In this document: piece by piece, positions 47,326-64,000 of the stretch
How positions within the stretch are numbered: position 1 is the first letter of the stretch
Layout: each line of letters opens with the position of its first letter
Notes under the pieces: generated by a model
What the model was told of the DNA's origin: nothing
What the model saw: the letters and a program-made list of their open reading frames with translations, nothing else
Databases searched by the model: none
Source: Dromiciops gliroides
Taxonomy: Eukaryota; Chordata; Mammalia; Microbiotheria; Microbiotheriidae
Assembly (NCBI RefSeq): GCF_019393635.1
Contig: NC_057861.1
Coordinates: 62,684,532-62,748,531, forward strand
Direction: 5' to 3'
DNA: 64,000 bases
Position numbers and translations under genes: made by a program

Positions 47326-47404
47326 TATCTCCTCCAAAATTCCTTGAGGAAAAAGATAGTCTCAATTTTGTACTTATACCCTTTTTTGGTTTGTTTCTGT
47401 TTCT

Positions 47405-47850
47405 TTTTTTTTAATTATAAAAGTATTTGATTATTTTCCAGTTACATGTAGAGATAGTTTTCAACATTTGTTTTTATAAGATTTCTAGTTTCAAATTTTT
47501 CTCCCTCCCTCCCCCCCTCCCCAAGACAGCAAGTAATATGATATAGGTTATATATGTACAATAACATTAAACATATTTCTGCATTAGTCATATTATAAGA
47601 GAAGAATCAGAGCAAAAAGGAAAAATCTCAAAAAAGAAAAACAACAGCACCCAAAACAAAAGAAATAGTATGGTCCACTCAGCATCCATATTCCACAGTT
47701 CCCCCCCCCCTTTTTTTTCTGGATTTGGGGAGCCTTTTCCATCATGAGTCCTTTGGAACTATCTTGTACCATTTTATTGCTGAGAAGAATCAAGTCTATC
47801 ACAGTTGATCAACACATAATGTTGATGATACTGTGTACAATGTTCTCCTG
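47405..47850 (-). mobile_element. L1 3' end
   Basis: The poly-T tail, the TTTCCAGTTACATGTA 3' UTR and a (C)10 T-rich run are present. The GGTTTGTTTCTGTTTCTT-like duplication flanks it, so it is a 5'-truncated insertion. Confidence 0.8.
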
Positions 47851-47883
47851 GTTTTGTTTCTGTTTCTTGCATCAGACTAGTAA

Positions 47884-48000
47884 TAGGTACTTGTTTACTA
47901 GGTTGTGAGCTCCAGGAGGTGAAAGGCTGTTTTTTGCCTTTCTTTGTATCCGAGGTACTTAGCACAGTCTCCGGCAGGCTGTAGGTTGGTAATACATTGT
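47884..48000 (+). repeat. L2 3'-end fragment
   Basis: GAGCTCCAGGAGGTGAAAGG and TACTTAGCACAGTCTCCGGC match the L2 3' end. Confidence 0.55.
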
Positions 48001-48149
48001 TGATTTGCTAAATTTCGGCTGATTGGCTTTAACCTTGTCTGGCTGATCAGGTCCTGATCAATCCCTACACAATGCTTTATTAAGAGTCTGCTTTATCCGT
48101 ACAAGGTACTTTGCAAGGAGTCAGCAACCCAAAGAATTCAAAACAGAGA

Positions 48150-48310
48150 GGTGCCAAGGACCTGAAGACCTACGGATGAGGACAAACTTCCTAACTAGAG
48201 ATAGTTGTCCAAAAGTGAAAAAGACTGCCTGGGAAGGAAGCAGTGGGTTCTCCAGTCACTGGAGGTATTCAAGCCCAGACTATATGATGGGGAATGTTGT
48301 TCAGATACCA
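48150..48310 (+). repeat. CR1/L3 3'-end fragment
   Basis: GGGTTCTCCAGTCACTGGAG and TATTCAAGCCCAGACTATAT are the CR1/L3 3'-end signature. The 159-codon frame crossing it is therefore not a gene. Confidence 0.6.
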
Positions 48311-48469
48311 GTTTAACCAGATGCGTCCCCCTCATCCCCAACCCGGAGATTCTGGGGCTCGCTATCAGAGCTGGAAGCCTCATTTTACATATAGAGAAAC
48401 AGACTCAAAGGAGCTGGGATTCTGAGGATCTCATAGCACGCTCTCGCCCTCTTTCTGGGATCATAGCTT

Positions 48470-49330
48470 TGACTCGCCAGACTCAGGTCTGGCCTCCCCG
48501 GCGGCTGCAGGGTGACCAGCAGGCTACTCGGGCGGAAGACTTCATTCCGTTACGCGGGCTTCTTAAGAGTGGACCCGAGGAGCCAGAGTACTCGGTCGGC
48601 CTCCTGCCCTTTAAGGAGACCCGCCCCTCACGGAGGCATTCTTCCCAGATTGGTCCGAATCTGGTCCGGCGCAGCCAAACTTGACGCACTTTTAACTTTA
48701 CGCTCCACCGCCCAACCCGAAACCCCGCCCTCCTACAACCAATCCCTTAGCCGCTTTCCGGGTACTATTTACATGGCCCTGCCCCGCGCCAGTAACCGCG
48801 CCCAATCCCAGCGCTCGCGGCCCCGCTCATTAACACGGGAGCGTGAGTTGGGGGGCGGGGCCCCTTCCCTACCGGCGCTGGACCCGGGAGAGGCGGGGCG
48901 AGGGGCGGGGACAAGGGCGGTTGAGAGTCCGAACCCGAAGATCCAAGAAAGTTTGATCAGGAGGTAAAATCTGCCTCGGGACTCGGGGATCGGGGGCTAT
49001 CGTGACCCCGGGGGGCTCGGGGGCGAAGCGATCGGGGCTGGGGAGCGGGGGGAGCCGGGAAGGCGGGCAGGATTCCCTCGCCGGGTGGGGGGGAGGAGAT
49101 CCCCCAACAAAGGGTTCCACCGGGTCCCTCCCTTCCCTCCCGCTGCCCTGGGCTTGGAGGGGACCTGGGGGTACCCCCCAGAATCCAGCTGTGTGCCCCA
49201 GTCGCACCCTGTGAGATCCATCCCCCTCCCCCCTCCTCCAACCGTGGGGAGTTTCATCTCCCCGCCCCCAAGCCCCGCCCCCAGACGCGCTCCTCTGAGA
49301 TCTCAAAGCGCTCGTGGATAATGAATGGTC
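48470..49330 (+). promoter_or_regulatory. HMG20B: CpG-island promoter of HMG20B
   Basis: GC and CpG density jump abruptly here after 48 kb of AT-richer repeats. Three CCAAT boxes are visible: 48649-48653 (reverse), 48739-48743 and 48802-48806. GC boxes (GGGGCGGGG) lie near 48855 and 48893-48910. There is no TATA box at a sensible place, so this looks like a broad NF-Y/Sp1-type housekeeping promoter. The start site is probably near 48.85-48.92 kb. Confidence 0.75.
48890..48963 (+). other. HMG20B: HMG20B 5' UTR exon 1 (start approximate)
   Basis: A donor-like CAGGAG|GTAAAA ends the exon at 48963. It would join the acceptor TTTCAG|GTTCAG at 49461/49462, giving a noncoding first exon and a 498-bp first intron. 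The 5' limit is a guess from the promoter layout. Confidence 0.5.
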
Positions 49331-49514
49331 TGTCTGGGCTAGGCGTTGGGGGAGATTATCTATCTAGCCCATTCTACAGAAGTGGAGACTGAGGCTCTGG
49401 GCTAGTGTCTCCCTCCCACTCTCCTACCCCACTTGCCGGAGTAGGCTTTATTGTCTTTCAGGTTCAGAGAGGGATTTCCCCGGCGGCGGCAGCTACGGGA
49501 GAGGGCTGTCGGTC

Positions 49515-52500
49515 ATGTCCCAGAGCCCCAAGCAGCTAGTCCCAGGCTTCCTGTGAGTGACACCTCCCCCACCAAAGTTGGCGGATTTGTAGGATGCTCC
49601 CCCAGGGCCAGGCCCGGAGGGGTCCAGGGGTCGGGGTCCCTGGGAAGTCACAAGTCTCCAGAAGTCTTTGCTCCTCGGTCTGTGAGGAGGCTCTGCCAAG
49701 ATTACCTCCTGAGATTGTCCCCGCCCCATTTACCTTCTAGCCATACTATGTCTCCTTTGTACAAAGCCATTTCCACGTTGTCTTCCCCATTAATCTCCTT
49801 GAAGGCAGTGTCTGTTTTTTACCATTCTTGGCATCCCAGTTCCTTTTTTTTTTTGGTGAGGCAATTAGGGTTAAGTGACTTTCCCAGGGTCACACAGCTA
49901 GTAAGTGTCAAGTGTCTGAGGTCAGATTTGAACTCAGGTCCTCCTGACTCCAGGGCCGGTGCTCTATCTACTGTGCCACCTAGCTGCCCCCCTTTTTTTT
50001 TTAGTTTTCAACATTTGTTTAGATAAGATTTCCAATTTCAAATTTTTCTCCCTCCCTCCCCCCTCCCTAGACAGCTGGTAATCTGATATAGGTTATATAT
50101 GTGTGCATTTCTGCATTAGTCATGTTATAAGAGAAGAATCAGAGCAAAAAGGAAAAACCTCAAAAAAGAAAAACAACAGCACCAAAAACAAAAGAAATAG
50201 TATGATCCACTCAGCATCCATATTCCACAGTTCCTTTTTTTTTTTTCCTGTATTTGGAGAGCCTTTTCCATCATGAGTCCTTTGGAACTTTCTTGTACCA
50301 TTGGATTGGTGAGAAGAATCTAGTCTATCACACGTAATGTTGATGATACTGTGTATAATGTTCTTCTGGTTCTGCTCATCTCACTCATCATCAGTTCATG
50401 CAAGTCCTTCCAGGTTTCTCTGAACTTCTGCTCATCGTTTCTTACAGCACAATAGAATTCCATTACATTCGTATACTTTAACTTGTTCAGCCATTCCCCA
50501 ATTGATGGGCATCCCCTCAATTTCCGATTCCTTGCCACCACAAAGAGCAGTTATAAATATTTTTGTACATGTGGGTCCTTTTCCCTTTTTTACAATCTCT
50601 TTGGGAAAAAGACCCAAAAGTGGTATTGCTGGGTCAAAGGGTATGCACAACTTTATAGCCCTTTGGGCATAATTTCAAATTGCTCTCCAGAATGGTTGGA
50701 TCAGTTCACAGTTCCACCAACAATGCATTAGTGTTCCAATTTTTCCACAGCTTCTCCAACATTTATTATTTTCCTTTTTTGTCATATTAGCCAATCTGAT
50801 AGGTGTCAGGGCATTCCGATTCTTAGTAGTATTTGGCCCGTAGTAAACAGTTAATGAATGCTTCTTGTCCTGATGTGACTTGATTCCTCTGGTCCCCATT
50901 AGTTTCTACCCTGCACCCCCCTTCCCCACCTTTTCTCTCTAAGTAAAGGTGGGGATGGGGATGAGTGTGGGGCTCAGGGGAGGCTCTGTGGGAGCCCTGA
51001 CAGATGGATGGCTTGGATTCCAGACCAAGCAACGGGAAGGTGCCTGGACAGCAGCAGCCGGGGAACCTTGCAGGGCTGGCTCCCGTGAAGCAGGAGAAAG
51101 TGGAGGGCCCTAGGGCCAGTGGCATGGAGAAAGGGCCCTCTGAAGAGGAGGTGAGTGTCTGAGGGATGTAGGTGAAGGGGCCCTGGCCTTCTGCCTTCTC
51201 CCCAAAGGTGACTCCCAGCCTTTCTCTTCTCTGTCCCCCCTAGCCTGTGAAGAAGCGAGGTTGGCCTAAGGGCAAAAAGAGGAAGAAGATTCTTCCCAAT
51301 GGGCCAAAGGCACCTGTCACAGGTTACGTTCGATTCCTGAATGAGCGGCGGGAGCAGATCCGAACCTTGCATCCAGACCTGCCCTTCCCTGAGATCACCA
51401 AGATGCTGGGGGCTGAGTGGAGCAAGCTACAGCCCACAGACAAGCAGGTGGGCACTCAGAGATTCCTCCCTGGAAACTGGGAGTTTCCCAGAAGCCCCTG
51501 GAGCTGGCCAGCAAGCTCTTCCACATGGCCATAGCAATTTCTCCAGCAATTTTCAATTTTCTTCCTTCCTTCCTTCCTTCCTTCCTTCCTTCCTTCCTTC
51601 CTTCCTTCCTTCCTTCCTTCCTTCCTTCCTTCCTTCCTTCCTTCCTTCCTTCCTTTCCTTTTTTGAAGGGCAATGAGGGTTAAGTGACTTGCCCAGGGTC
51701 ACACAGCTAGTAAGTATCAAGTGTCTGAGGCTGGATTTGAACTCAGGTCCTCCTGAATCCAGGGCCAGTGCTTTATCTACTGTGTCTCCTAGCTGCTCCC
51801 TCCAGCAATTTTCCATGTTGGATTCTTGGATCCTAGATCTAGAGCTGAAGAATACCTCAGAGACTGCTTAGTACAGTCTCCTCATTTTACAGATGAGGAA
51901 ACTGAGGCCCTGGGAGGCAGAAGGACTTGTCTAAGGTCATGTACCCTGGGTAGGACTCAAAACACAGCCCCTTTATTCCAGAGTCAGATTTCCTTCTGCA
52001 GCAATGCCTCTACCTCCTCCTCCTCCTGTAGTGAATCTCAGTCAGGGGTCTTCCCTTCTAAGGACATCCAGCCCAAAGGGGATTCCCACCCTTTCCTCCT
52101 TCACTGTCCCTGTCTATGCCCCAGCAGCTGTCCCATTTGGTCCCCATCTCTGTCCCCAGCGCTACCTTGATGAGGCAGAGAGGGAGAAGCAGCAGTACAT
52201 GAAGGAGCTTCGTGAATACCAGCAGTCCGAGGCCTACAAGATGTGTGCAGAGAAACTCCAGGAGAAGAAAGCCAAGAAAGGTGTGTGTGTGTTATATAGT
52301 ATGTGTATGTGTGTGTATGGCATGTAGTATATGTGTCTGTATGTGTATGCGGGTATATGCACATGTACCTGTGTGTGGGTGTGTGTAGGGGTGGGGTTTT
52401 CCAGGAGGGACTGGGATGGGCTTTATTCCTTTTCCCACCCTCCAGGACCCTTACCTGCTTCTCCTTTCCCCTTAGAGGACCCAGGTGTTTCAGCCATGAA

Positions 52501-55500
52501 CACTCTCCTGAATGGATACAAGGTGGGACCCTGGGACCTCTGAGGGTGGGGGCTCTGTCCCATGCTCCAGAGGAGGGAGGTTGGGGCCAGGGGAGATCTG
52601 GACAAGAGCTGCAGAGGTTTTGCTGCCGTGAGGGGAGGGGGAGTGGGGTTTGTGGCTTATGCCTTGTGGGCACCAGAAGAGGGCACTGCAGAGCTACGCT
52701 GACCCCAGAGTGGCCAGAAAGCTTGGGCGGGGCCTCCTGGGGCCAGCGAGAGGTCTCTTGTCTTCTCTGCCAACCACAGTAATGCTGTCTTCCTCCACCA
52801 CCCTCCAGGGCGGGGACTTTGATGGCTTCTCTACCTTTGATGTCCCCATCTTCACTGAGGAATTCTTGGACCAGAACAAAGGTGAGGCATGCTCAGTGAG
52901 CCTCCTCCTCCTGCCCTCTCTGGGCCACTGTCAAGGTGACAGACAAAAGCCATAAGTTGTTGGGTGGGAGGAAGAGAATGGAGGAGGGAGTCAGGTCTGG
53001 AGTGTCCACCCTGACCAGAGCTGCCTTGTTTTGGGTGGGGGGGGGCGGGGTAATGAGGGTTAAGCGACTTGCCCAGGGTCACACAGGTAGGCCAGATTTG
53101 AACTCAGGTCTTCCTGAATCCAGGGCCGGTGCTTTATCCACTGCTCCACCTAGCTGCCCCCAGAGCTGCCCTTTTGACCTTGCTACACCCCATGTGGCTA
53201 GATGTTTGAGGGTTCACCAGAGCATGCCACCCAAAGCCTATGGGCTGGGGTGTGGGGACAGACCAGCTGGCAGGAGAGAACTGTCCATAATCGGTGAAAG
53301 AACCTAAAAGGAGGCAGGCAAAGGTTCATTCTTTTACTCTCGGTGACTTCCTGTATGCTCAGCCCTGTGCTTCATCCTAGAGGAAGGGGGCAGAGAAGGT
53401 CTCCCCCCTTCTCCCCCACCCCCAGCTGTCTGACTGGGGAAAGAACACACATGAGGAAACCCTGAGATCAGATGATCTGGGTTCAGTCCTGGCTTTGTCA
53501 CTGGCATCTGTGTGACTGTCTGAGTCTCTTTTCCCATCTGCAAAATGGGAACAATATTTGTTCACACTGCAAGAGGAGTGAGGGGGTGAGAATCTCTGAT
53601 GTGAGGCCTGGGTCAGGATTGAGAAGGCCTGGGTTCTAGTCCCACTCTGCACAGTGACCACGGGAAAATCCTTTAAACTCCCTGGGTCTGGGGCATTGAC
53701 CAGGCTGTCTGAAGTCTCTTCCAGCCTCCATTCCCTCATCTGTGACCCAGGATACTTAACGCTACCAAAGTGGAACCTGCTTCTCCCTTCTTAACATAGC
53801 AATAAAGATTCTTGTAACGACCTTCCTTAGAAGATGAAGAGGGATCATGGAGACCAGACCAGATTTCGAGTCAGAAAATCTGGGTTCAAATCCTGGCTCG
53901 ATCAGTCAACAGGCATTTATTAAATGCCTAATGTCAAGCCCTGGGAATACAAATACAAATATCTCTTCCCTGAAAGAGCTTACATTTTACTGGGGGATTC
54001 AGCATGTTCATAGATAAGTAGGTACAGGATAGTACAAAAATGCACAGATTTGGGGGGAGGAATCACCCGCAGCGGAGGGGAGCAGTAAAGGTTATTTGAA
54101 GGAGCAGTAAGCCATGGGTTCTAAGAGGGAGAACCTTCTAGGAATTGGGGGCGCATGTGCCCCAGGCACAGGGGAAGAGGAAGAGCGGGGCTTGCATATG
54201 GACCCAGGAGGCCTGAAATGAAGGGGTCTGAGGGAGGGGGAAGTCAGTCACAAGCGCTGTGGGATGTGAAGGGAAGGGAGCTCGCTTCCCATTAGACTTT
54301 AAGCTCCTCGAGGGCAGGGAGCTGTGTTGTGTTTCCTTTCTGTGTACCCGCAGCCATATCCATGCTTGTACTGACTGAGGCCAGGCAGTCTGGTAACAAG
54401 GAGTCACAGGGATCCTGAGCAGGGTCATGGGGCAGGCCGTGGTGGTTCCTTCCCCACGTAGCTGGGTAATGTTGACCTATTGGGCAAATCCTTTCATTTC
54501 CCTTCTTTGTGGCTGGACTTGCAATTGAGAGAGACCTGGGTTTAAACCCATCCTCTGGCATTTACCAGCTGCGTGACTGTTGGCGTGCCCCTTAACCTGT
54601 CGCTGCCTCAGTTTCTTTATCTGTTAAATGGGGATAAGAACTGTAGGCCCAACCCAGGTTATGGGCAGGGCTGCGTTGTACGGTATTTTTGTCTAGATGT
54701 TTTCTAATTACATTTTGATCTGGTTCAGGCTGCACTTGGGGGCTTGGATGAGTTGGAAGAGCAGGTGAAATAATAGCTGTCAAGTGGTCACCCAGCCTTA
54801 AATGTCTGTGTCAGTGTCAGTTCTTAGAAGTCTCACTCGCTGTGTAAGTTGAGTGTAATGGGTGCCATGGTCCCTGCTTGCTCTGGCCTAACCACAGGGT
54901 AGATTTTCGGGGCTCAAGGACAGGTGAGTGCGGGCTTCCTGCCGAGGCAAGCCCCTGAGCTGGGCCTCAGAGGACAGAGAGGTTTTGTCGTGGCTTTGGC
55001 TGGGCCCGGGGAGGGCCTGCAGGCTCTGAGAGGGCTTCCCATCTTCCAGCCAGGGAAGCAGAGCTCCGGCGCCTGAGGAAGATGAACGTGGCTTTCGAGG
55101 AGCAGAACGCGGTCCTCCAGCGTCACACGCAGAGCATGAGCAATGCCCGGGAGCGGCTGGAGCAGGAGGTGGCCAGGGAGGAGCGCCGGACCCTGGCCCT
55201 GCAGCAGCAGCTGCGAGCCGTCCGCCAGGCGCTTACGGCCAGCTTTGCTTCCTTGCCTGTGCCTGGTGAGCTCTCTCTCTCTGGGGGTTGAGCCTCCTGG
55301 CAGGTCCCACACCTGTGCAGTGCCCCGGACTAAACCCAGATTCCTGTCTTGGGGAATCCCGCTTCTACCTGCCAAGACACACCCCCATGGGGAGCAGGGG
55401 ATGGGGAGTGGGGAACACATCTTTTCCAGGACCCTGGCATTCTCCCTTTTCCCCCCATCAGGCACTGGGGAAACCCCCACACTTAGTACCCTGGACTTCT

Positions 55501-55935
55501 ATATGGCCAAGCTGCATGGGGCCATTGAAAGGGACCCCCTGCAGCACGAGAAGCTCATTGTGCGCATCAAGGAGATCCTGTCTCGAATAGCCAGGTAGGG
55601 GACCTATGGAGCAGGCCCAACTAGGGGCCTTGGTGGGGCCATTCCCCTGGGCACTCCTCCTCCCACCAGGGTGGAGCAGATTAGCTGGGTGGGATCCACC
55701 CAGAGGGGGCACATCTCTGGAACCTGCCTTATCTGACTACTGTGGAAACTGTGGAAGGGATGCCCCCTCCCTGCAAAGCCCAGGTCTGTTCTGAGGAGCT
55801 GAGCCTGATGGGTGGGCTTCATGAGGTCCCTCAGGATGGGGTGGGGTCTGGGCAGGGCTGGGGGGAGGGTGGCTCCTCCAACCGTCTTCCTGATGGACCC
55901 TTTTCTTCCTGTTCATCTTCAGTGAGCACTTGTGA
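49515..55935 (+). CDS. HMG20B: HMG20B (BRAF35), HMG-box subunit of the LSD1-CoREST complex
   Basis: The coding exons are 49515-49552, 51024-51150, 51244-51447, 52160-52280, 52476-52522, 52809-52881, 55050-55265, 55462-55594 and 55923-55935. All have GT/AG introns with matching phases and sum to 972 nt, 323 residues plus stop (human 317). The exon holding the start begins at 49462. Residues 56-75 are a basic K/R-rich run. The HMG box is about 76-144 ([12 protein letters not shown]114). A coiled coil lies at about 204-262, and the end is S-E-H-L as in human. V-K-Q-E at 34-37 is a SUMO consensus matching the known site near the human N-terminus. Family knowledge: the protein is nuclear, binds DNA without sequence preference and works with LSD1/CoREST/HDAC in silencing neuronal genes. 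Nothing suggests damage. Confidence 0.95.
49843..49990 (-). repeat. CORE-SINE in HMG20B intron 2
   Basis: The head end abuts the poly-T tail of the L1 that follows. GGCAT(C/T)CC-like text on the outer sides suggests the two arrived at one site. Confidence 0.85.
49991..50810 (-). mobile_element. L1 3' end in HMG20B intron 2
   Basis: It has the 3' UTR plus the end of ORF2 (minus-strand D-P-A-I-P-L-L-G and M-E-F-Y-C-A-V blocks). It lies antisense to the gene. Confidence 0.8.
51555..51799 (-). repeat. CORE-SINE with expanded (GGAA)n tail
   Basis: The duplication CTCCAGCAATTTTC lies at 51541-51554 and 51800-51813, so the microsatellite belongs to the SINE tail. A MIR-like scrap follows at about 51870-51945 (ACAGATGAGGAAACTGAGGC). 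Confidence 0.88.
51561..51655. repeat. (TTCC)n microsatellite, about 24 units
   Basis: It sits between the T-rich tail side and the body of the SINE at 51555-51799, inside HMG20B intron 4 (after the HMG-box exon). Confidence 0.9.
52281..52392. repeat. (GT)n / TATGTG-rich tract at a splice donor
   Basis: The tract begins with the donor GT of the HMG20B exon ending 52280 and continues as imperfect TG repeats for about 110 bases. Confidence 0.8.
52882..55049 (+). other. HMG20B intron with SINE, MIR and L2 pieces
   Basis: This 2.2-kb intron holds a CORE-SINE (53033-53160, minus; duplication CAGAGCTGCC). MIR-type pieces lie at about 53465-53560, 53615-53735 and 54520-54640. An ancient repeat lies at about 53900-54010 and an L2 end at about 54290-54345. 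No exon was seen in it. Confidence 0.6.
53033..53160 (-). repeat. CORE-SINE in HMG20B intron
   Basis: The G-rich tail side is GGGTGGGGGGGGGCGGGG. The CORE is shortened at CACACAGGTAGGCCAG. Confidence 0.85.
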
Positions 55936-56731
55936 GTAGTGGCCAGAGGAAGGGCCCCTGTGGATCCAGAGCCATCCTGGGGAAGAATCGGTCCCAGCAA
56001 TCTAGTCTTGCCCCTTCCCCCCCCCCCCCCCCCCCAGCTCATTGGGCATCGCTCAGCCTTGGGCCACCCTGGAGCTTCTCCAGGGCCTGCCCAGCCCCAC
56101 AGCTGAGGCAGGACCCAGGGCAAGGGGGTGGGGAGGTGCTTGCTGGGTTTGGGGGGGGGGCAGCCCCAGCCTCTGGATCCTCCTGCCTCCCCCTGCCTTC
56201 TCCAGGGCTCATGTCCCACCCCACCAGCCCCCAGGTTAATCTCAAAGCTCCTCTAGCCTTTTTTCCTTTCCCCTGAATGGGGCAGGGTCAAGAGAACGTG
56301 TGCCGTGTGTCACCCCCACAGCCCAGCGTAGGGGTGGTGCCCATCGAGCACCCATAACAGCATGGGCATAGACAGGACCCATGGCACATGCAGCCACTTC
56401 ACACACATACCACAGGCGGGAGCTGGCTCGTCTCCACGTCCTCTCCCACACTTTCTCTTTCCCTCCCTCACACTGACTCTGCTCCCCTTCTGATAGCCCC
56501 TTCCCTCCCAGAATGGGGGATGGGGGAGGGGAGGGCCTGAGCCTCTCCTGGACCTAGGATTTCCAGTGGCTCCCCATGATCTACCAGATCAAGTCCTTCC
56601 CCAGGATCCCCTCCTCCGGTCTCTTCCCCAGCATACCTCCCCATTGTAGAGGGAGCCAGGCAGCCTTCCTGGAAGCAGCAGCTGTGACTACAGTCACCAA
56701 CTTTTTAAATAAAAATCCACTCAGCTCAAAT
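55936..56731 (+). other. HMG20B: HMG20B 3' UTR
   Basis: It runs from the TGA stop (55933-55935) to about 20 bases after AATAAA. It contains a C homopolymer of 19 (56017-56035) and an L2-like piece at about 56565-56612 (CCAGTGGCTCCCCATGATCT). Confidence 0.75.
56708..56713 (+). terminator. HMG20B: HMG20B polyadenylation signal AATAAA
   Basis: A GT-rich downstream element (TGTTTGTGGGTCTCTGTCTG, then GGTGGTGGTGGTGG) follows within 20-70 bases. Confidence 0.8.
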
Positions 56732-57709
56732 CTGTTTGTGGGTCTCTGTCTGGTGGGGTTGGTGGTGGTGGTGGTGGGTGGATGATAAAAGGGAAGAGCT
56801 CCCCTGGACCAACAGCCAGGTCCAATCTTGCACCTGGGCTGGTAGGCCCTGCTCTCTGAGGGGTTACATGCAGGCCTCGGGTGCTGTTTCTAGGCTGTGT
56901 CCTGGAGGCCTCCCAAAGGGCCCCGAAGGCCCCACCCTTACTGACCTGTCCCAGGACAGGTCTCATCTCAGCCCAGACAACCCTCTGCAGGGCTGGCCCC
57001 AGAATGATAGGACAGGCATTGCCTCCAGCCTCATCTGTCCCCCTAACTTGCATGATAAAATCTGGGCTGTCTCCCGAGAGGGAGGGAGTCAGGTAATGTC
57101 TTAGAGAAGGGGAAGCAGGCCCAGCTGCCCCATGGCAGTGGACAGAACCGAGCCTACTAGCTCCAGGTCCTGGGGCTCTCTTCCCTGTATGGTCTAGAAT
57201 GAGGAAGTCTGGGAAGCCACGCTTGGTGGGCAGGCAGAACACCTGCCTAAATTCAGGGCCCTGGCCTGACTCTTGACCTTAGGGCCAGTCTCTCTGGGCC
57301 TCAGCTTCCTAGGCTAAAGGCAGCTGCTCCAGATGAGCTATAAACTGATAGTGATTCTGTGTGTGAAGAGTGGAGGGGACCCATTTGGTCCTTCCCCCTT
57401 GGGTGCCAACTGTCAAGGCCCCAGGAGAGGGAGCAGCTGTACCGAGCAGGGGAAGGTGCAGGGACACCTGGTCCCCCCTCCCCCCCCACCTGGGCCTTCA
57501 CTGACTCCTCCCTCCCCAGGTGTCAGTTACCTGGGACCAGGATCAAGTTCCCTGTGTCCGCCGCTGTCCCCTGGGTTTGTGTTACAGGCCAGAGCTCGGC
57601 TGTCAGCCGGAGGAGGCGGGGGCGGCCAGGGGAAGGGGGGGAAGGAAGCAGCCCGGATCCGGCCGGCGCCGTCGGACGCTTGGGGCCCCCTGTGTGGCTG
57701 GGCAAGCCC

Positions 57710-63833
<6,124 letters not shown>

Positions 63834-63882
63834 TAGAGCAGCTGTCTTGTTCTAACAGCAACAGAGGGAGGGGTTTGGGGAC

Positions 63883-63945
<63 letters not shown>
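63883..63945. repeat. (TAA)n microsatellite, about 21 units
   Basis: An uninterrupted TAA run lies in the intron after GIPC3 exon 3. Confidence 0.95.
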
Positions 63946-64000
63946 GCCCAATTCCTCAGGGATCCTAGATGTCCTCAGCAGGGCTCTTCCCTATGAGGAT

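Noticed and set aside
1-48000. Exons of MFSD12 or TEKTIP1 (C19orf71), the human left-hand neighbours
   Set aside because: No matching protein text was recognised in any frame by eye. A translated search would be needed to be sure.
48205-48684. 159-codon frame just upstream of HMG20B
   Set aside because: Its first part is a CR1/L3 LINE end and its second part is GC-rich promoter sequence. No family resemblance and no splice logic.
51004-51023. Main HMG20B acceptor at 51003/51004
   Set aside because: It does not keep frame with the exon carrying the conserved start (two bases over), whereas 51023/51024 does and restores the human-like sequence. Kept only as a possible alternative.
52101-52673. 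190-codon minus-strand frame across HMG20B exons 4-5
   Set aside because: It is an antisense shadow of real exons and a (CA)n tract.

Overview
This is mammalian, and specifically marsupial, nuclear DNA. The main reason is a tRNA-headed CORE-SINE (body beginning GGGGCAGCTAGGTGG) that occurs more than 30 times on both strands. Marsupial-type L1, an RTE-like LINE, CR1/L3, L2 and MIR pieces also occur, together with two intron-containing genes whose exons read almost like their human orthologues. I cannot name the species.

Layout. From 0 to about 48 kb I see no host gene. About 0-34 kb is a nest of endogenous retrovirus (ERV) fossils. I separate six LTR families by sequence, with my own labels A-F. 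A has 5-bp target duplications and a Gln-type primer site. B has 4-bp duplications and a Lys-like primer site. C has 4-bp duplications and is seen only as solo LTRs. E has 4-bp duplications and a Pro-type primer site. D was dropped. F has 4-bp duplications. Exact target-site duplications give the order of insertion: A in B in C (0.2-1.8 kb); an E provirus inside a B LTR (5.6-13.0 kb); a complete-ended A provirus (15.7-20.1 kb); C, SINE and F insertions inside one E-type LTR (20.7-23.7 kb); a B provirus inside an L1, itself hit by E, C and a SINE (24.4-31.7 kb); and F in E in E (31.9-34.0 kb). From 34 to 48 kb SINEs and LINEs dominate: an almost full-length RTE-like LINE (36.5-40.7 kb) broken by six SINEs, an ERV-L remnant with a Leu-type primer site near 43.1 kb, and CR1/L3, L2 and L1 pieces.

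From 48.5 kb the character changes. A CpG-rich, CCAAT- and GC-box-rich promoter (48.5-49.3 kb) leads into HMG20B, complete on the + strand: nine coding exons, a predicted 323 residues, and a poly(A) signal at 56.71 kb. About 1 kb downstream, in the same orientation, GIPC3 starts. Its first three coding exons (201 codons) are present and the rest lies beyond the right edge. HMG20B next to GIPC3 is the same neighbour pair as on human 19p13.3.

The two genes have unrelated jobs. HMG20B (BRAF35) is an HMG-box subunit of the LSD1-CoREST-HDAC repressor complex. GIPC3 is a PDZ adaptor needed for hearing. Their adjacency looks like conserved synteny, not a shared pathway. Exon boundaries come from reading frame, GT/AG sites and remembered human protein sequence. 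No search was run. Repeat ends supported by target duplications are good to a base or so; other repeat ends are approximate.
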